Below, piece after piece: positions 1 through 8,948 of a DNA stretch of 61,029 nucleotides. Positions within the stretch are counted from its first letter, which is position 1. Each line of letters opens with the position of its first letter. A program made the position numbers and the translations under genes. The notes beneath the pieces are model-generated. The model was not told where the DNA came from. It did not search any database and saw nothing but the letters and a program-made list of their open reading frames with translations. The stretch is from a virus. The stretch spans positions 1 through 61,029 of the IMG/VR virus record IMGVR_UViG_3300034106_002306. The stretch is one strand, 5' to 3'.

Positions 1-1485
1 CAAGCGGGTTCTAGATCCAGAGATAATGTCTTTAATTAGATCAGGATTATCAGAAAGAATTTTACCAATTTCTGATTGTAAAACAGCTTGTTGCCTTCCA
101 AGAGTATTTAGCCCCAAAAGATTTTTAGTCGCATCTCCAGCGAATTTAGTAAAGTTAGCTAATAGTTTTCCAATTGCAAAAGCTCCAATACCTAAACCGG
201 GACCAGTTATAAAATTAGTAACGCCACTTAATACACCAGTCGCAATTTTTTCGCCAACTCCCTCTGCGTCTTTTTCATTGTAAGACTCTAAGCTTGAATT
301 AATATAGCCTAAAACTTTTCTAATTCCGGGTCCAACGCTTGCTTCTCCAATTGAGGTAGCAAATTTTGTGAAATTAATAGTTGTCTCATTAAGTAAAGCA
401 GAAAGGCTTTCGTTTAATGCTTTATTCTTTAATATAGCTTCGTCTGCTGCCTTAGAGGAAGTTCTTGTAGCTTCTGCGAATGCAGAATTTTGTTTTGATA
501 CGTCTGCTAATGCCGCTTTTAAAATGTTAATTTGATAAACACCACCAACAAGTTCAGCAACTTGAGATTTAATAACAGGATTTAAATTTTGAAATGACTG
601 AGCCAAGTTTTCAATAACTTTAATCGTTGGCAAAGCATTTCCTGAAATATCAGTAACAGCAATACCAAAGTCTTTCAAATCACTGATAACTTGAGGTCTT
701 TCTATTCTTGTAAAAATAGTCTTTAAAGCGTTACCGATTACAGCACCACCACGGGCAGTTGTTTGCTGAACAGAAGTAACAATACCTAACAATTCATCAA
801 AACTAACTCCAGCTTCGCTGGCTGAAGAACCTACACGCTGAATAGCTTCGGACAAGTCTCTAGAACTAACTGCGAATTTAGCGTCAACGGCGGCTAACTT
901 ATTTACTACATCAGTTGTAGTGAGAGCTTCTTTTGTAAATGAGTTTACAGCAGCAGTAAGAGCCTCAGTACTAGAAACGACATCAAGACCAGAAAGACGA
1001 GTTAAGATAAGAGCATCTCTTGTTCTCTTTAATGTCTCTTCTAATCCCAAACCTTGTCTTGAAAATTCTGTTGCAGCACTGGCTACATCTTTAAAAGCCG
1101 ATCCAGTATTTTTTGCTACACTAAATAACTGATCTCCAAATTGCTTGATACCCTTAGAAGATGTATTTAATACTACATTGATATCAGTAAGAGACTTTTC
1201 TACTTCGATAGTAGTATTTACTAAAGAGGAAAATGACTTTTGAACTGCAAAAATAAGACCAGCAGAAGCTCCGAATGCGACTACACGGGCATTTGAAGCT
1301 TCCAAAGACTTTTGGAATTCATTAGCTAAACCAGTAATTTTACCCAGTGGTTGAGAAAAATTTCTTGTATTTAGAGAAAGATTACTCTTGCTCTGGATAC
1401 GGTTCAACGCCGACAACACATCTTTTTCAAGTTGCGCGGCAGCAAATGTCGCTGAAATGGGAATATTTCCTGCTGATGTAGCCAT
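1..1485 (-). CDS. Tail tape measure protein, partial (C-terminus outside window)
   Basis: The reading frame starts at an ATG at 1485 and stays open for 495 codons to the left edge, so the 3' part is missing. The N-terminus is helical and rich in Ala, Ser and Gln. Residues about 90-260 carry segments typical of the phage tape-measure core (STEALTAAVNSF near 171, GVSFDELLGIV near 230, TARGGAVIGNALKTIF after it). A Gly-rich hydrophobic stretch follows near 410-450. Such proteins set tail length and fill the tail tube until DNA ejection. The gene follows two chaperone-like genes, the usual order. A late-promoter-like box lies at 1497-1513 and AAGGA lies just before the ATG. Confidence 0.88.
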   Translation of the reverse strand, partial: MATSAGNIPISATFAAAQLEKDVLSALNRIQSKSNLSLNTRNFSQPLGKITGLANEFQKSLEASNARVVAFGASAGLIFAVQKSFSSLVNTTIEVEKSLTDINVVLNTSSKGIKQFGDQLFSVAKNTGSAFKDVASAATEFSRQGLGLEETLKRTRDALILTRLSGLDVVSSTEALTAAVNSFTKEALTTTDVVNKLAAVDAKFAVSSRDLSEAIQRVGSSASEAGVSFDELLGIVTSVQQTTARGGAVIGNALKTIFTRIERPQVISDLKDFGIAVTDISGNALPTIKVIENLAQSFQNLNPVIKSQVAELVGGVYQINILKAALADVSKQNSAFAEATRTSSKAADEAILKNKALNESLSALLNETTINFTKFATSIGEASVGPGIRKVLGYINSSLESYNEKDAEGVGEKIATGVLSGVTNFITGPGLGIGAFAIGKLLANFTKFAGDATKNLLGLNTLGRQQAVLQSEIGKILSDNPDLIKDIISGSRTRL

Positions 1486-1496
1486 ATATCCTTAAA

Positions 1497-1513
1497 CCTA
1501 AGAATAATTACAC
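1497..1513 (-). promoter_or_regulatory. Candidate late promoter box before tape measure gene
   Basis: On the minus strand this reads GTGTAATTATTCTTAGG, 11 nt before the ATG at 1485. It matches the box seen before portal, fibre and head genes. Confidence 0.5.
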
Positions 1514-2530
1514 TTAAACGCCGTGTAATTTGATTAAATCTTCAAAACTTAATGAGCCGCCTTTTTTCTTTGCGGCTTCATCTAGAGAGATGGCTCCAGT
1601 ATTGTCTTGCTTTAATTTCTTTAGGTCTTCCTTGGTAGCTCCCATCACAGAAACGGCTTGGACAGCGGTTTCTTTGCCTGAAGCCGCATTTTTATCTTCA
1701 TGCAGTTTTTCAAGATTACTACTAGACTCATACCAATCAATAATCTTATCTACATCATCATTATATTCATCAGGATGCTTGACGCTAGACTTGCTCATCA
1801 AGTCTTTGAAGTATCTAGCGTATCCAAACAATTCAACCTGATAGAATGTCAAATGAGTAACTGGTTTACCAAAGAAAAAGAATGGATTATCGTCTGCTAA
1901 GTAAAAATAATTAAGGAAAAAGCCGCTAACTCCTATTCTTTTTATATTATGGTTATTGAACTTTTGGGCGCATTTAGAATAAGCACCGACTAAATTAAAT
2001 AACTCAACTTGATCTATATCTTCAAATTCTTCTAATGTAAAAGCCTGTTTTTCGCATTTTTCATCAAGGTATACAGAATAATAAATATAAAACTCATTCA
2101 TTCTTTTGCCCGAATAAGTCTCGCAAGTGTTTTCTAGGAGATCGTCTTTCTTTTGCTGTAACCGATTAGTTTCTTCAGTTATCTCTTTCATCTGCCTATC
2201 AATATTCTCCAAGTCTCTAGTTAAGTATAATTTGCGGCGAGTTTTCATTAAATTCGCAAGAGTAAGTCTATTATTTTCTATCTTTTTATCGTCTTTTTCG
2301 TTGTATATATTTTCTTTAATTAGCTCTTTTATCTTTTCTTCGTTTGTTGGAATACCTTGGGATTTAGCTTTGTTATAATAGTAATTTTCTTGAACTTCAA
2401 TTGTTCCTGCGTCTTTTGGAGACATATGCTTAACATAGTAAGTCTTACCATTTAATTTAAATGAAGAAGACCCAGTTACTATATCCCAATAAAGAGATTT
2501 TAGATTTTTATTAAAAGCTTCTAGATCCAT
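1514..2530 (-). CDS. Putative tail assembly chaperone-like protein (paralogue of next gene)
   Basis: 338 aa, no firm family match. The N-terminal third is alpha/beta-like. The middle (about 95-140) is a charged coiled coil. After it comes a segment with the pattern Leu-x-x-Asn-Thr-x-Glu-Thr, then an aromatic-rich helical part. The gene upstream (2583-3323) has the same layout, with LFDNTAETRARNK where this protein has LLENTCETYSGKR, so the two look like diverged duplicates. Position directly before the tape measure gene suggests tail-assembly chaperones, which is inference. A terminator hairpin lies between the two genes and ends almost at this start codon. Confidence 0.55.
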   Translation of the reverse strand: MDLEAFNKNLKSLYWDIVTGSSSFKLNGKTYYVKHMSPKDAGTIEVQENYYYNKAKSQGIPTNEEKIKELIKENIYNEKDDKKIENNRLTLANLMKTRRKLYLTRDLENIDRQMKEITEETNRLQQKKDDLLENTCETYSGKRMNEFYIYYSVYLDEKCEKQAFTLEEFEDIDQVELFNLVGAYSKCAQKFNNHNIKRIGVSGFFLNYFYLADDNPFFFFGKPVTHLTFYQVELFGYARYFKDLMSKSSVKHPDEYNDDVDKIIDWYESSSNLEKLHEDKNAASGKETAVQAVSVMGATKEDLKKLKQDNTGAISLDEAAKKKGGSLSFEDLIKLHGV

Positions 2531-2534
2531 ATAC

Positions 2535-2562
2535 TAAAAAGCCCCCGCTCTCGCAGGGGCTA
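2535..2562 (-). terminator. Rho-independent terminator after 2583-3323 gene
   Basis: On the minus strand AGCCCC and GGGGGCT flank a short loop, followed by TTTTT. It ends 5 nt before the ATG at 2530, so expression of that gene needs read-through or a start inside this region. Confidence 0.75.
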
Positions 2563-2582
2563 GGATTAATTAACGCAAGAAA

Positions 2583-3323
2583 TTAAAAGATTTTTTGTTC
2601 TAACTTTAGCACATCGAAGTCCTCCTTCGAATTTGCTCTACCGACGTACCAGAAACTAATAAAGTAAATGAAAGCGTTAGCTACTTTTACTAGATGAGGA
2701 TCTTCTGATTCAAAGATTTCGTCATACCTGTTCATTCGGGCTTCATAATCTCCTTCACCAAAGAATGGTTGTTTCTCCCCGTTTTTCTCATAGTATGACA
2801 AAAATAATATCCACCAAGTAATTACTTTATTACGCGCCCTTGTTTCTGCGGTATTGTCAAACAACGACTCTTTTTGTACCTCTAGTTCTGTTAGAGAGTT
2901 TTTAATTACAGTAATCTTGGTTTCTAGCTCTTCTTTTTTAGCTGTAAAATAATCTGGTCGATCTTTCTCTTCTAAAGCAAGAAGTCTTTGCAACTCGTTT
3001 TGAGCATCATACAAATCCTTATAAGCATCTGCTTCTGCGTTTTTAGTTCTATCTGCTAAAATTCCACCATCATCAACATATCTCTTATTTAGTAGAGTAC
3101 GAGTAAGAAGACCAGCTTTTACTCCTTCAGAAAGCTTAACGCCATAAAACAATTCAGCTTCGTCAAACAAAGCTCTAGTAGGCTTTTTGATAAAATAGTT
3201 ATGAGGAATCTGAGTAGTTACGTCTTTAGTAATCGTGACTTTTTGACCAGCCTCGTTTACAGACTCTTCTGTTTCTTTTACAACACCTTCTTTATTTATT
3301 GCAAATTCGTATATCGTTTTCAT
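2583..3323 (-). CDS. Putative tail assembly chaperone-like protein
   Basis: 246 aa of unknown family. It shows a charged coiled coil at about 110-160, then an NTAETRARNK segment and an aromatic-rich helix (WWILFLSYYE, FIYFISFWYVG). Layout and the conserved segment mirror the neighbouring 1514-2530 product. The start overlaps the stop of the upstream gene as TAATG at 3321-3325, pointing to translational coupling. The chaperone role rests on position upstream of the tape measure gene only. Confidence 0.5.
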   Translation of the reverse strand: MKTIYEFAINKEGVVKETEESVNEAGQKVTITKDVTTQIPHNYFIKKPTRALFDEAELFYGVKLSEGVKAGLLTRTLLNKRYVDDGGILADRTKNAEADAYKDLYDAQNELQRLLALEEKDRPDYFTAKKEELETKITVIKNSLTELEVQKESLFDNTAETRARNKVITWWILFLSYYEKNGEKQPFFGEGDYEARMNRYDEIFESEDPHLVKVANAFIYFISFWYVGRANSKEDFDVLKLEQKIF

Positions 3324-3541
3324 TATAAATCTATATTATTTAGTTCTTCTTCGAACTGTCTGATGGTATCATTGCCAGAATCAAGAACTTTTTTTCTTAG
3401 CCTTTGATACTTATCTTCAGAGATATTATAACCATCTTCTTTTAAATCTTCAAGTAAGATTAAAAAGTTTTTATATAGATTAATAACTTTACGCCGATTT
3501 TGAAAGAGAATAAACTCTTTCATTTTTATATCCATAGCCAT
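3323..3541 (-). CDS. Small helical protein, unknown function
   Basis: 72 aa, highly charged, probably all helical. It begins MAMDIKMKEF, and an in-frame ATG at 3535 is an alternative start. It is coupled to the following gene by TAATG. A late-promoter-like box lies at 3563-3579 and a terminator for the tube-like gene lies beyond it, so 3541-2583 forms a unit of its own. In many tailed phages a small protein at this position belongs to the tail-assembly set; that is inference. Confidence 0.55.
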   Translation of the reverse strand: MAMDIKMKEFILFQNRRKVINLYKNFLILLEDLKEDGYNISEDKYQRLRKKVLDSGNDTIRQFEEELNNIDL

Positions 3542-3562
3542 AATACCTTTGAAATGCCTTTA

Positions 3563-3579
3563 CCTAATAATCTTTACAC
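3563..3579 (-). promoter_or_regulatory. Candidate late promoter box
   Basis: Minus strand reads GTGTAAAGATTATTAGG, downstream of a terminator at 3590-3620 and upstream of the 72-aa gene. Confidence 0.5.
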
Positions 3580-3589
3580 GCATAAAAAC

Positions 3590-3620
3590 AAAAAAGCCCC
3601 AGTTTTTAGGCTGGGGCTTT
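3590..3620 (-). terminator. Rho-independent terminator after tube-like paralogue A
   Basis: Minus strand AAGCCCCAG and CTGGGGCTT form a stem followed by TTTTTTG. Confidence 0.8.
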
Positions 3621-3639
3621 GAAGTTGATATTTATTTAA

Positions 3640-4824
3640 TTAGTGGAGAGGCAAGGTCTCAAGCATGAATAGTCCTCTATCATTTTGTTGAGGAGAACCG
3701 ACTTGAGTAGAGAAGTTCAATGTAACCTGCTTGTTGGCTCCGATTGAAGAAGAGAAGTCTTGTGAATCCAAGTTAAGTCTCTTTAGAACGTAACCAACTC
3801 CCTCGCTGGCGATTAGATCTGTATTAGCAGTAGCAGGAGCAGCGAGAGTAATAACAGCGTCATAAAGACCGTCTGTATTTACTAGATCAACCAAGTTACC
3901 AGTAGTAAGATCTTGTACTAAAGCTGTGACAGAAAGAGTTACGGTAACTGGGAAATCAATTTCTCTTGAATAAGCGTATCTGCTTCCGATCTTTTGCAAT
4001 GGAGTTCTGTTTAGACCCATTGAGATAGAGAAGTTTTGAATAGCAGCAGAGGTAGTTAAATCTGTACCACCATAAGACTGACCTTGAGTCTTTGTTAGAG
4101 AGAAGGAAATATCTCCGTGTCTAAGAGCAGCAACTTTTCCTAAAGCATTTTCACCATTAGGATTGCCTGTAGCTTGAGGTAGAATAAAAGCACCTCCAGC
4201 AACGTTTCCAGCAGAAGTGACTCCGGGGGCTGCGCCTGAATTTCCATTGCTGAAATTCATGTTTAAGCACTCCAAACTAACAGAAGTAGTTGGGAAATCT
4301 CCTACGGCGGCATTAATCGAATAATTAGTTAAGAAACCATTTCCTAATCCAATTGTACTTCCTACTGTTTGGTTAGCAGCAGTATCACCAGCAAAAGAGG
4401 AAGCATCATTACCTTCAGAAACTGTTCTGATAAAATAATTTTTAGTATTGACAAATCCACTAGTAAGAATTCCAGACAAGCAAGATTGAGTAGCAGCAGC
4501 ACTAGTTATATTAACGATGCCAGTGATTCCAGCGTCAATAACTGAGAAGCCAAGATTTTTTTCATTAGCCATGTCTGTTAGCAAGTAAGTAAAATCAACT
4601 CCTACAGTGGGTTGCTCTAGAATAATACGATCAATAGCAGCTAGATCGCCGAATTGGTTAACGTCTCTTCTTGCAATATTGAAATTATAATTACAAGATT
4701 GGACGCGAGAAAACTGGTTAATATATAAATTTCCAGTTTGTGGTGGTGTAGAAGCCGCTACGTCAACAATGTCTTTTGTGTTGAATAGTGCTTCTGATTG
4801 GTAAATTACACGATTTCTTGGCAT
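3640..4824 (-). CDS. Tail-tube-like virion protein, paralogue A
   Basis: 394 aa, rich in Thr, Ser, Asn and Val, predicted beta. It starts MPRNRVIYQSEALF and has RRDVNQFGDLAAIDRI at about 53-68, then a segment ending in NEKNLGF. The same signatures occur in 4885-6546 and 38039-39313, so it is one of three paralogues. Its C-terminus keeps the shared pattern DFSSSIGANK. A major tail tube or related repeating virion protein is the best guess from abundance-type composition and location; an outer decoration of tail or head is possible. It has its own terminator. Confidence 0.6.
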   Translation of the reverse strand: MPRNRVIYQSEALFNTKDIVDVAASTPPQTGNLYINQFSRVQSCNYNFNIARRDVNQFGDLAAIDRIILEQPTVGVDFTYLLTDMANEKNLGFSVIDAGITGIVNITSAAATQSCLSGILTSGFVNTKNYFIRTVSEGNDASSFAGDTAANQTVGSTIGLGNGFLTNYSINAAVGDFPTTSVSLECLNMNFSNGNSGAAPGVTSAGNVAGGAFILPQATGNPNGENALGKVAALRHGDISFSLTKTQGQSYGGTDLTTSAAIQNFSISMGLNRTPLQKIGSRYAYSREIDFPVTVTLSVTALVQDLTTGNLVDLVNTDGLYDAVITLAAPATANTDLIASEGVGYVLKRLNLDSQDFSSSIGANKQVTLNFSTQVGSPQQNDRGLFMLETLPLH

Positions 4825-4845
4825 ATTTTTAATCCTTTAAATTTC

Positions 4846-4860
4846 TTTTTATTATTACAT
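4846..4860 (-). promoter_or_regulatory. Candidate late promoter box
   Basis: Minus strand reads ATGTAATAATAAAAA in the 60-bp gap between the two tube-like paralogues, about 22 nt before the ATG at 4824. Confidence 0.4.
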
Positions 4861-4884
4861 TTTTTATTCTGTTTTGAGAAATTA

Positions 4885-6546
4885 TTATATGATTTCTTGT
4901 CTTTGCATCCAATAATCTCCCTGCATAAATACACCTTTAGTGGAATCTTGAGGAGAACTCATTTGACCTCCAAAGGTTAAAGTAGCTGTTTTGTTAGCTC
5001 CAATTGAGGAACTAAAGTCTAAAGATTCTAACTGCGCTGATTTAATTAAATATCTTACACCAGTTATCTTACCATAACTTGAAACTTCAGTTCCGGGTTT
5101 AATAAAAGATACTGAAGTATTGAATTTGATATCTTTACTAGAAACTACATCAACTAAATTACCAGTTGCTAATTCTGAAACTAAAACATTTACAGAAAAA
5201 GAGTAATTAATTGGGAAAGTTATTTCTTTAGCAAAATTAAAAGTATTTCCAAGTTTATTTAGAGACTCTCTAGATAAACCAATTGATAAAGTGAAATTTT
5301 GAGCGTTTAAAGAAGAAGATCTTGTGTCAATTCCTAATCCTCCAGAAGCATAAAAAGGACTTAAATCAAGTACAATACTTCCGGGTCTAAATGCAGATAT
5401 ATTTTGTGATAGATCTGATCTGCTATTGAAATCAGGAAGAGAATAAGTTCCATTTACTCTTGTGCCGCCTTCGTCTATTGAAGGCAAAGGATAACGTTTG
5501 CCAGCGGCACTAGATTTAAAGTCATTTGCTCCAGTAACGATAGAAAAGTTTCTAGCTTCGTTACTAATCGCTACGTTTGGAATATCTCCTACTGCTGCAT
5601 TTACGGCATAATTTGTAATAACTGAATTTCCAAAAGCAATAATAGCTTGATCTAATGTCCCAGTAGTCGCAACGCTTACGTCATTACCTTGAGGGACTGT
5701 CCTTACAAACAAGTTTCTTTCATCGCTTGCTTTTGTGAGTATTCCACTTAAACAAGTTACGTCTATAATGCTAGAAGTACCTTCTGGATAGTTATTTGCA
5801 AGAGTTGGAGAGAAAGTAGAAGCATTACTTGTTCCTCCAATACCAACATTGACAGGAACATTAGTATAAGAATTTGTAAAAGCTACTTGAGAAGAATTAA
5901 TATAAATAACACCTGATCCACCATTAGTTATTGAAACGCCAGTAGCTTGACCTGCATAGACACCTCCAGTCGCCACATTAAAAGAAAGGACGGGAGGTAC
6001 ATTCGCTCCTACTTGAGGTAATGTTAAAGTAAACGAATTTAAATAGCCTTGACCCCCATCGGCAATAGAAACCTCAGTAATTCCAAATTCGGATTGCCCA
6101 GAAACAGTAACTGTTAAATTTACAGCAGCACTTCTCTTCAAAGAAGTTGTAGTGAAACCTAATTCTTTTTCGTTCTTAAGACCGTTTTGATAGTAATTAA
6201 AATCAATATTTATTACTGGTTGCTCTATAATGATTTTGTCTATTGCGGCCAAATTTCCAAATTGATTTACATCTCTTCTGCCAACATTAAAGTTATAATT
6301 AATACTTTGTATACGATCCAAATTAGCTAAATTTGGAAGCAAACCTGCTTGCATAGTAGCAAGATTAGTTGTGGTAGTACCTGCTCCAGAAGTTAAAGTT
6401 CTTGTAGCAAGAGGATCTAATTGATTTAATTTTTGAGTAGGAACGTTTACGTTACTTCCTGTTACGAACTTATAGTGACCAGATATGGCTGGCGAAGGGC
6501 CAACGTATAATGCTTCGTTTTGGTAAATTACTCTAGTTTTCGCCAT
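4885..6546 (-). CDS. Tail-tube-like virion protein, paralogue B (with insertion)
   Basis: 553 aa, beta-rich. It shares with paralogue A the start MAKTRVIYQNEALY, the segment RRDVNQFGNLAAIDKI, a KNEKELGF motif and the C-terminal DFSSSIGANK. It is about 160 residues longer. The extra part (roughly 150-265) is Gly-rich with repeats such as VSIADGGQGY and VSITNGGSG, which resembles a surface-exposed adhesive or Ig-like insertion. The tube call is inference from the three-paralogue family. A decorated tube subunit or tail-tip ring would also fit. Confidence 0.6.
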   Translation of the reverse strand: MAKTRVIYQNEALYVGPSPAISGHYKFVTGSNVNVPTQKLNQLDPLATRTLTSGAGTTTTNLATMQAGLLPNLANLDRIQSINYNFNVGRRDVNQFGNLAAIDKIIIEQPVINIDFNYYQNGLKNEKELGFTTTSLKRSAAVNLTVTVSGQSEFGITEVSIADGGQGYLNSFTLTLPQVGANVPPVLSFNVATGGVYAGQATGVSITNGGSGVIYINSSQVAFTNSYTNVPVNVGIGGTSNASTFSPTLANNYPEGTSSIIDVTCLSGILTKASDERNLFVRTVPQGNDVSVATTGTLDQAIIAFGNSVITNYAVNAAVGDIPNVAISNEARNFSIVTGANDFKSSAAGKRYPLPSIDEGGTRVNGTYSLPDFNSRSDLSQNISAFRPGSIVLDLSPFYASGGLGIDTRSSSLNAQNFTLSIGLSRESLNKLGNTFNFAKEITFPINYSFSVNVLVSELATGNLVDVVSSKDIKFNTSVSFIKPGTEVSSYGKITGVRYLIKSAQLESLDFSSSIGANKTATLTFGGQMSSPQDSTKGVFMQGDYWMQRQEII

Positions 6547-6550
6547 AATT

Positions 6551-7399
6551 TTATGTTTGTCTTGGCTCTCTAAATTTAACTAATTCAAAATCAATTAGTC
6601 CATAATAAGAACCGGGATTAATATTGTTCTCTCTATCTCTTACACCTGCGACCTTTGAGACGGAAACCCTATCTATCATGCAGTAGTCTTTGCCGCTTGT
6701 AATGTTATTATAATTAAAAACTACCCCGCTCTTAAAGCTGCCTAAAACATTAAATGGATTGTATGTTGGATCAATTAGAGGAACGTTGTCGTAATTTCTA
6801 TCTCTAAATAATGAACAAACTGCATCTAATGTATATTGTGAATCAGCAATAACAATGGCTCTAAAGTCTACTCTCGTTTCGTCTGTTCCGCCGAAAGCCC
6901 AAGGATCATTTGTGCTTCCATTATTTTTGATGAAAATTACAGGGTAAGTTATTGTATTTTCTTTTAAAGAATCCTTTAAAGATCCAGCAGGGGTTTTATT
7001 TCTTCTAACGTATTGAGTTTCAAATAGCAGCACCTCTTCTGGTTGAGATGTCATCAACACGTTAAACTCTTTAACCGAATAAGTTCCAGAAACATTAAGA
7101 GATCCAGAACTTAAATAAATCTGCCCCTCTGAATAGTTTATACCACTTAGAGGGCTTTGACCTAAATTGTAATTTGCGCCATTTATGCTAACTCCCGTCA
7201 TTACTGTTGCTCCAGCAATTGAAGAGTCATATACTAATCCTTTATAAGGTCCGTTATAAGCATAAAAACCATTCACATAAGAAGAATTGGCGGGAAATGT
7301 AGTAGTTACATTATAGTAAGCCTCACCCTTGGATAATAGAGTGTGATCAAACCACATTAAAAATGATGAAGATATTTGATTGTCAAATTGCGGTTTCAT
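6551..7399 (-). CDS. Putative tail terminator/connector protein
   Basis: 282 aa, mostly beta. No motif assigns it firmly. It lies between neck-like genes and the tube-like proteins, where tail terminator or tail completion proteins usually occur. Its stop is 4 nt before the ATG of paralogue B, and its start overlaps the stop of the 7396-8010 gene by 4 nt (ATGA). The C-terminal half includes a plausible alpha/beta core (VDFRAIVIADSQYTLDAV). Function is inferred from synteny. Confidence 0.45.
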   Translation of the reverse strand: MKPQFDNQISSSFLMWFDHTLLSKGEAYYNVTTTFPANSSYVNGFYAYNGPYKGLVYDSSIAGATVMTGVSINGANYNLGQSPLSGINYSEGQIYLSSGSLNVSGTYSVKEFNVLMTSQPEEVLLFETQYVRRNKTPAGSLKDSLKENTITYPVIFIKNNGSTNDPWAFGGTDETRVDFRAIVIADSQYTLDAVCSLFRDRNYDNVPLIDPTYNPFNVLGSFKSGVVFNYNNITSGKDYCMIDRVSVSKVAGVRDRENNINPGSYYGLIDFELVKFREPRQT

Positions 7400-8010
7400 T
7401 GTTTGAGTTTATCCTTTAGATTTTTTAGTATTGTACTCAAGTATTTTACAGTAGAGAAAGAGCCTGATCTAACTTTGTCATCTGCCTGAATACCGCCGCC
7501 AGATCGGCTAGGCTCAGGAGATTTAAATTTTCCAGACAAGTAATACCCCAATCCAGAAATACCTCTTTCAATTCCTCTAACCCAGCTTCTTCCAGCTTCC
7601 CAAGGTAATGGAGTTTTTTGTTCTATTGACTTTAATGTAGGAACTGAAACAGGGAATTCGAATTGAACACCTGTTTCTGTAGTTCTTGTTTTGGGAGTTC
7701 TATTTAGTAGGATTTCTTCTTCTAAAGCTTGCCTTACCTGCTGCGTAGGCTGAGAGTCTTGATCAAATCCAATAAATGAAAATAAATTAGAGTCAGGTTT
7801 TGTTCCGGGTAAAGTTTTTGAGATATTCTTTCCTTCGGCTCCCATTTCTAATTCGACAGTAACTGGGTGCTGATCAAATTCTTTTATTGTTTGATTTTTA
7901 AGTCTTTGAAATTCTTTTTCGGCTCTTTGGTAGGCTAAATTCTGAATATCTTTACTGAAAAGAAGTTTTTTGACTTCTCTATTTAAAATTGTCTTATTTA
8001 TTGTAGCCAT
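7396..8010 (-). CDS. Putative neck/tail completion protein
   Basis: 204 aa, basic. An N-terminal helical half has many Lys and Arg residues, and a Gly/Ser-rich part lies near 165-185. It overlaps both neighbours: ATGA with the next gene, and one base with the previous one. No recognised domain. The tightly packed block 8947-6551 has the shape of a head-tail connector operon, so a neck or tail-completion role is likely but unproven. Confidence 0.4.
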   Translation of the reverse strand: MATINKTILNREVKKLLFSKDIQNLAYQRAEKEFQRLKNQTIKEFDQHPVTVELEMGAEGKNISKTLPGTKPDSNLFSFIGFDQDSQPTQQVRQALEEEILLNRTPKTRTTETGVQFEFPVSVPTLKSIEQKTPLPWEAGRSWVRGIERGISGLGYYLSGKFKSPEPSRSGGGIQADDKVRSGSFSTVKYLSTILKNLKDKLKQ

Positions 8011-8450
8011 TACATTATTTCCTTCATCATGTACTCGTAATAAGGTTCATCAATATACCTTTTAACTACAAAACCATATTGCACATTCCAAGACTTATTG
8101 TCGAAAGTTATTCTTTCTGTTTTACCATTTTCAATGTAATCTTTAGCTTCTAAGCGAACTCTTATTCTTGCAGTAGTATTAGGATTTTTAATCTCAGAAT
8201 TTAAAGACACAATGTCTTCATCTGGACTACCATAAAATATTCTAGCTTTATAAACTCCAGAGACTGGTGTATAAGTTACACTATCAGGCAATTGATCTGT
8301 AGGATAACCAAAGACAGGAGTTTCATTAACAGAAGTTATATTTTTAATAGGCTCTTTGTAAACGACAATATCCCTAGACAATGTATCAAAAAGATCATTG
8401 TAATTTGATCCAAAGCTAAGTCTTTGTGCGTCTGTTAGTAAAGATGCCAT
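8010..8450 (-). CDS. Putative head closure/neck protein
   Basis: 146 aa, beta-rich after an N-terminal helix. Length and order fit the head-closure (gp16/Hc1-like) protein that follows the adaptor in many siphophages. No diagnostic motif is visible. The ATG follows the stop of the upstream gene by 2 nt. Confidence 0.4.
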   Translation of the reverse strand: MASLLTDAQRLSFGSNYNDLFDTLSRDIVVYKEPIKNITSVNETPVFGYPTDQLPDSVTYTPVSGVYKARIFYGSPDEDIVSLNSEIKNPNTTARIRVRLEAKDYIENGKTERITFDNKSWNVQYGFVVKRYIDEPYYEYMMKEIM

Positions 8451-8452
8451 AA

Positions 8453-8947
8453 TTAAATTCTATTGAATGGTCTGATTGAATAATACTTATCGGTAATATA
8501 AGACCCAGCTACGGTATCGTCGCCAGCAACTTGTAGAGGACCAACGTCGTTAATATTGTAATCATTAACCATCGCAGTTAATTCATTAAGTGAATTTTTC
8601 TTTGCTTCTAAGTATATTTTACTGGTTTCGTTTCGGTTGATTCTGCGAACAGTTCCACCGCCATCTGTAACTTCCAACAAGCTATCTCCATTTATTGCAT
8701 TTAAAGTTTGCTTGACTTTTAGATCGTAGAAATAACATTCATAGATCTTTTTATAAATAGACTTCTCTGTTTCTCCCAAATTGGGCACAAGCTCCAAAGA
8801 AGCGTCGTCTATAATAATGTCTTTGTTCAGTTTATTATTAAGAATACCTATATTGCTCCTAAGCCAATAACTAATGGCTGGTACTGATAGATCACTTGGT
8901 TGACCTAATTCGAAATAGAGTTCTTGAGCCATGTCTACGATTTTCAT
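8453..8947 (-). CDS. Putative head-tail adaptor protein
   Basis: 164 aa, largely helical. It opens MKIVDMAQELYFELGQPSD and has a helical region near 65-130. Length, helical nature and order before the closure-like gene fit a head-tail adaptor (gp6/gp15-like). The match is to general features only. It starts 1 nt after the stop of the upstream gene, so it is probably coupled to it. Confidence 0.42.
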   Translation of the reverse strand: MKIVDMAQELYFELGQPSDLSVPAISYWLRSNIGILNNKLNKDIIIDDASLELVPNLGETEKSIYKKIYECYFYDLKVKQTLNAINGDSLLEVTDGGGTVRRINRNETSKIYLEAKKNSLNELTAMVNDYNINDVGPLQVAGDDTVAGSYITDKYYSIRPFNRI

Positions 8948-8948
8948 A

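Noticed and set aside
26-1132. Plus-strand open frames inside the tape measure gene
   Set aside because: They are antisense to a well-supported tape measure protein and lack start signals.
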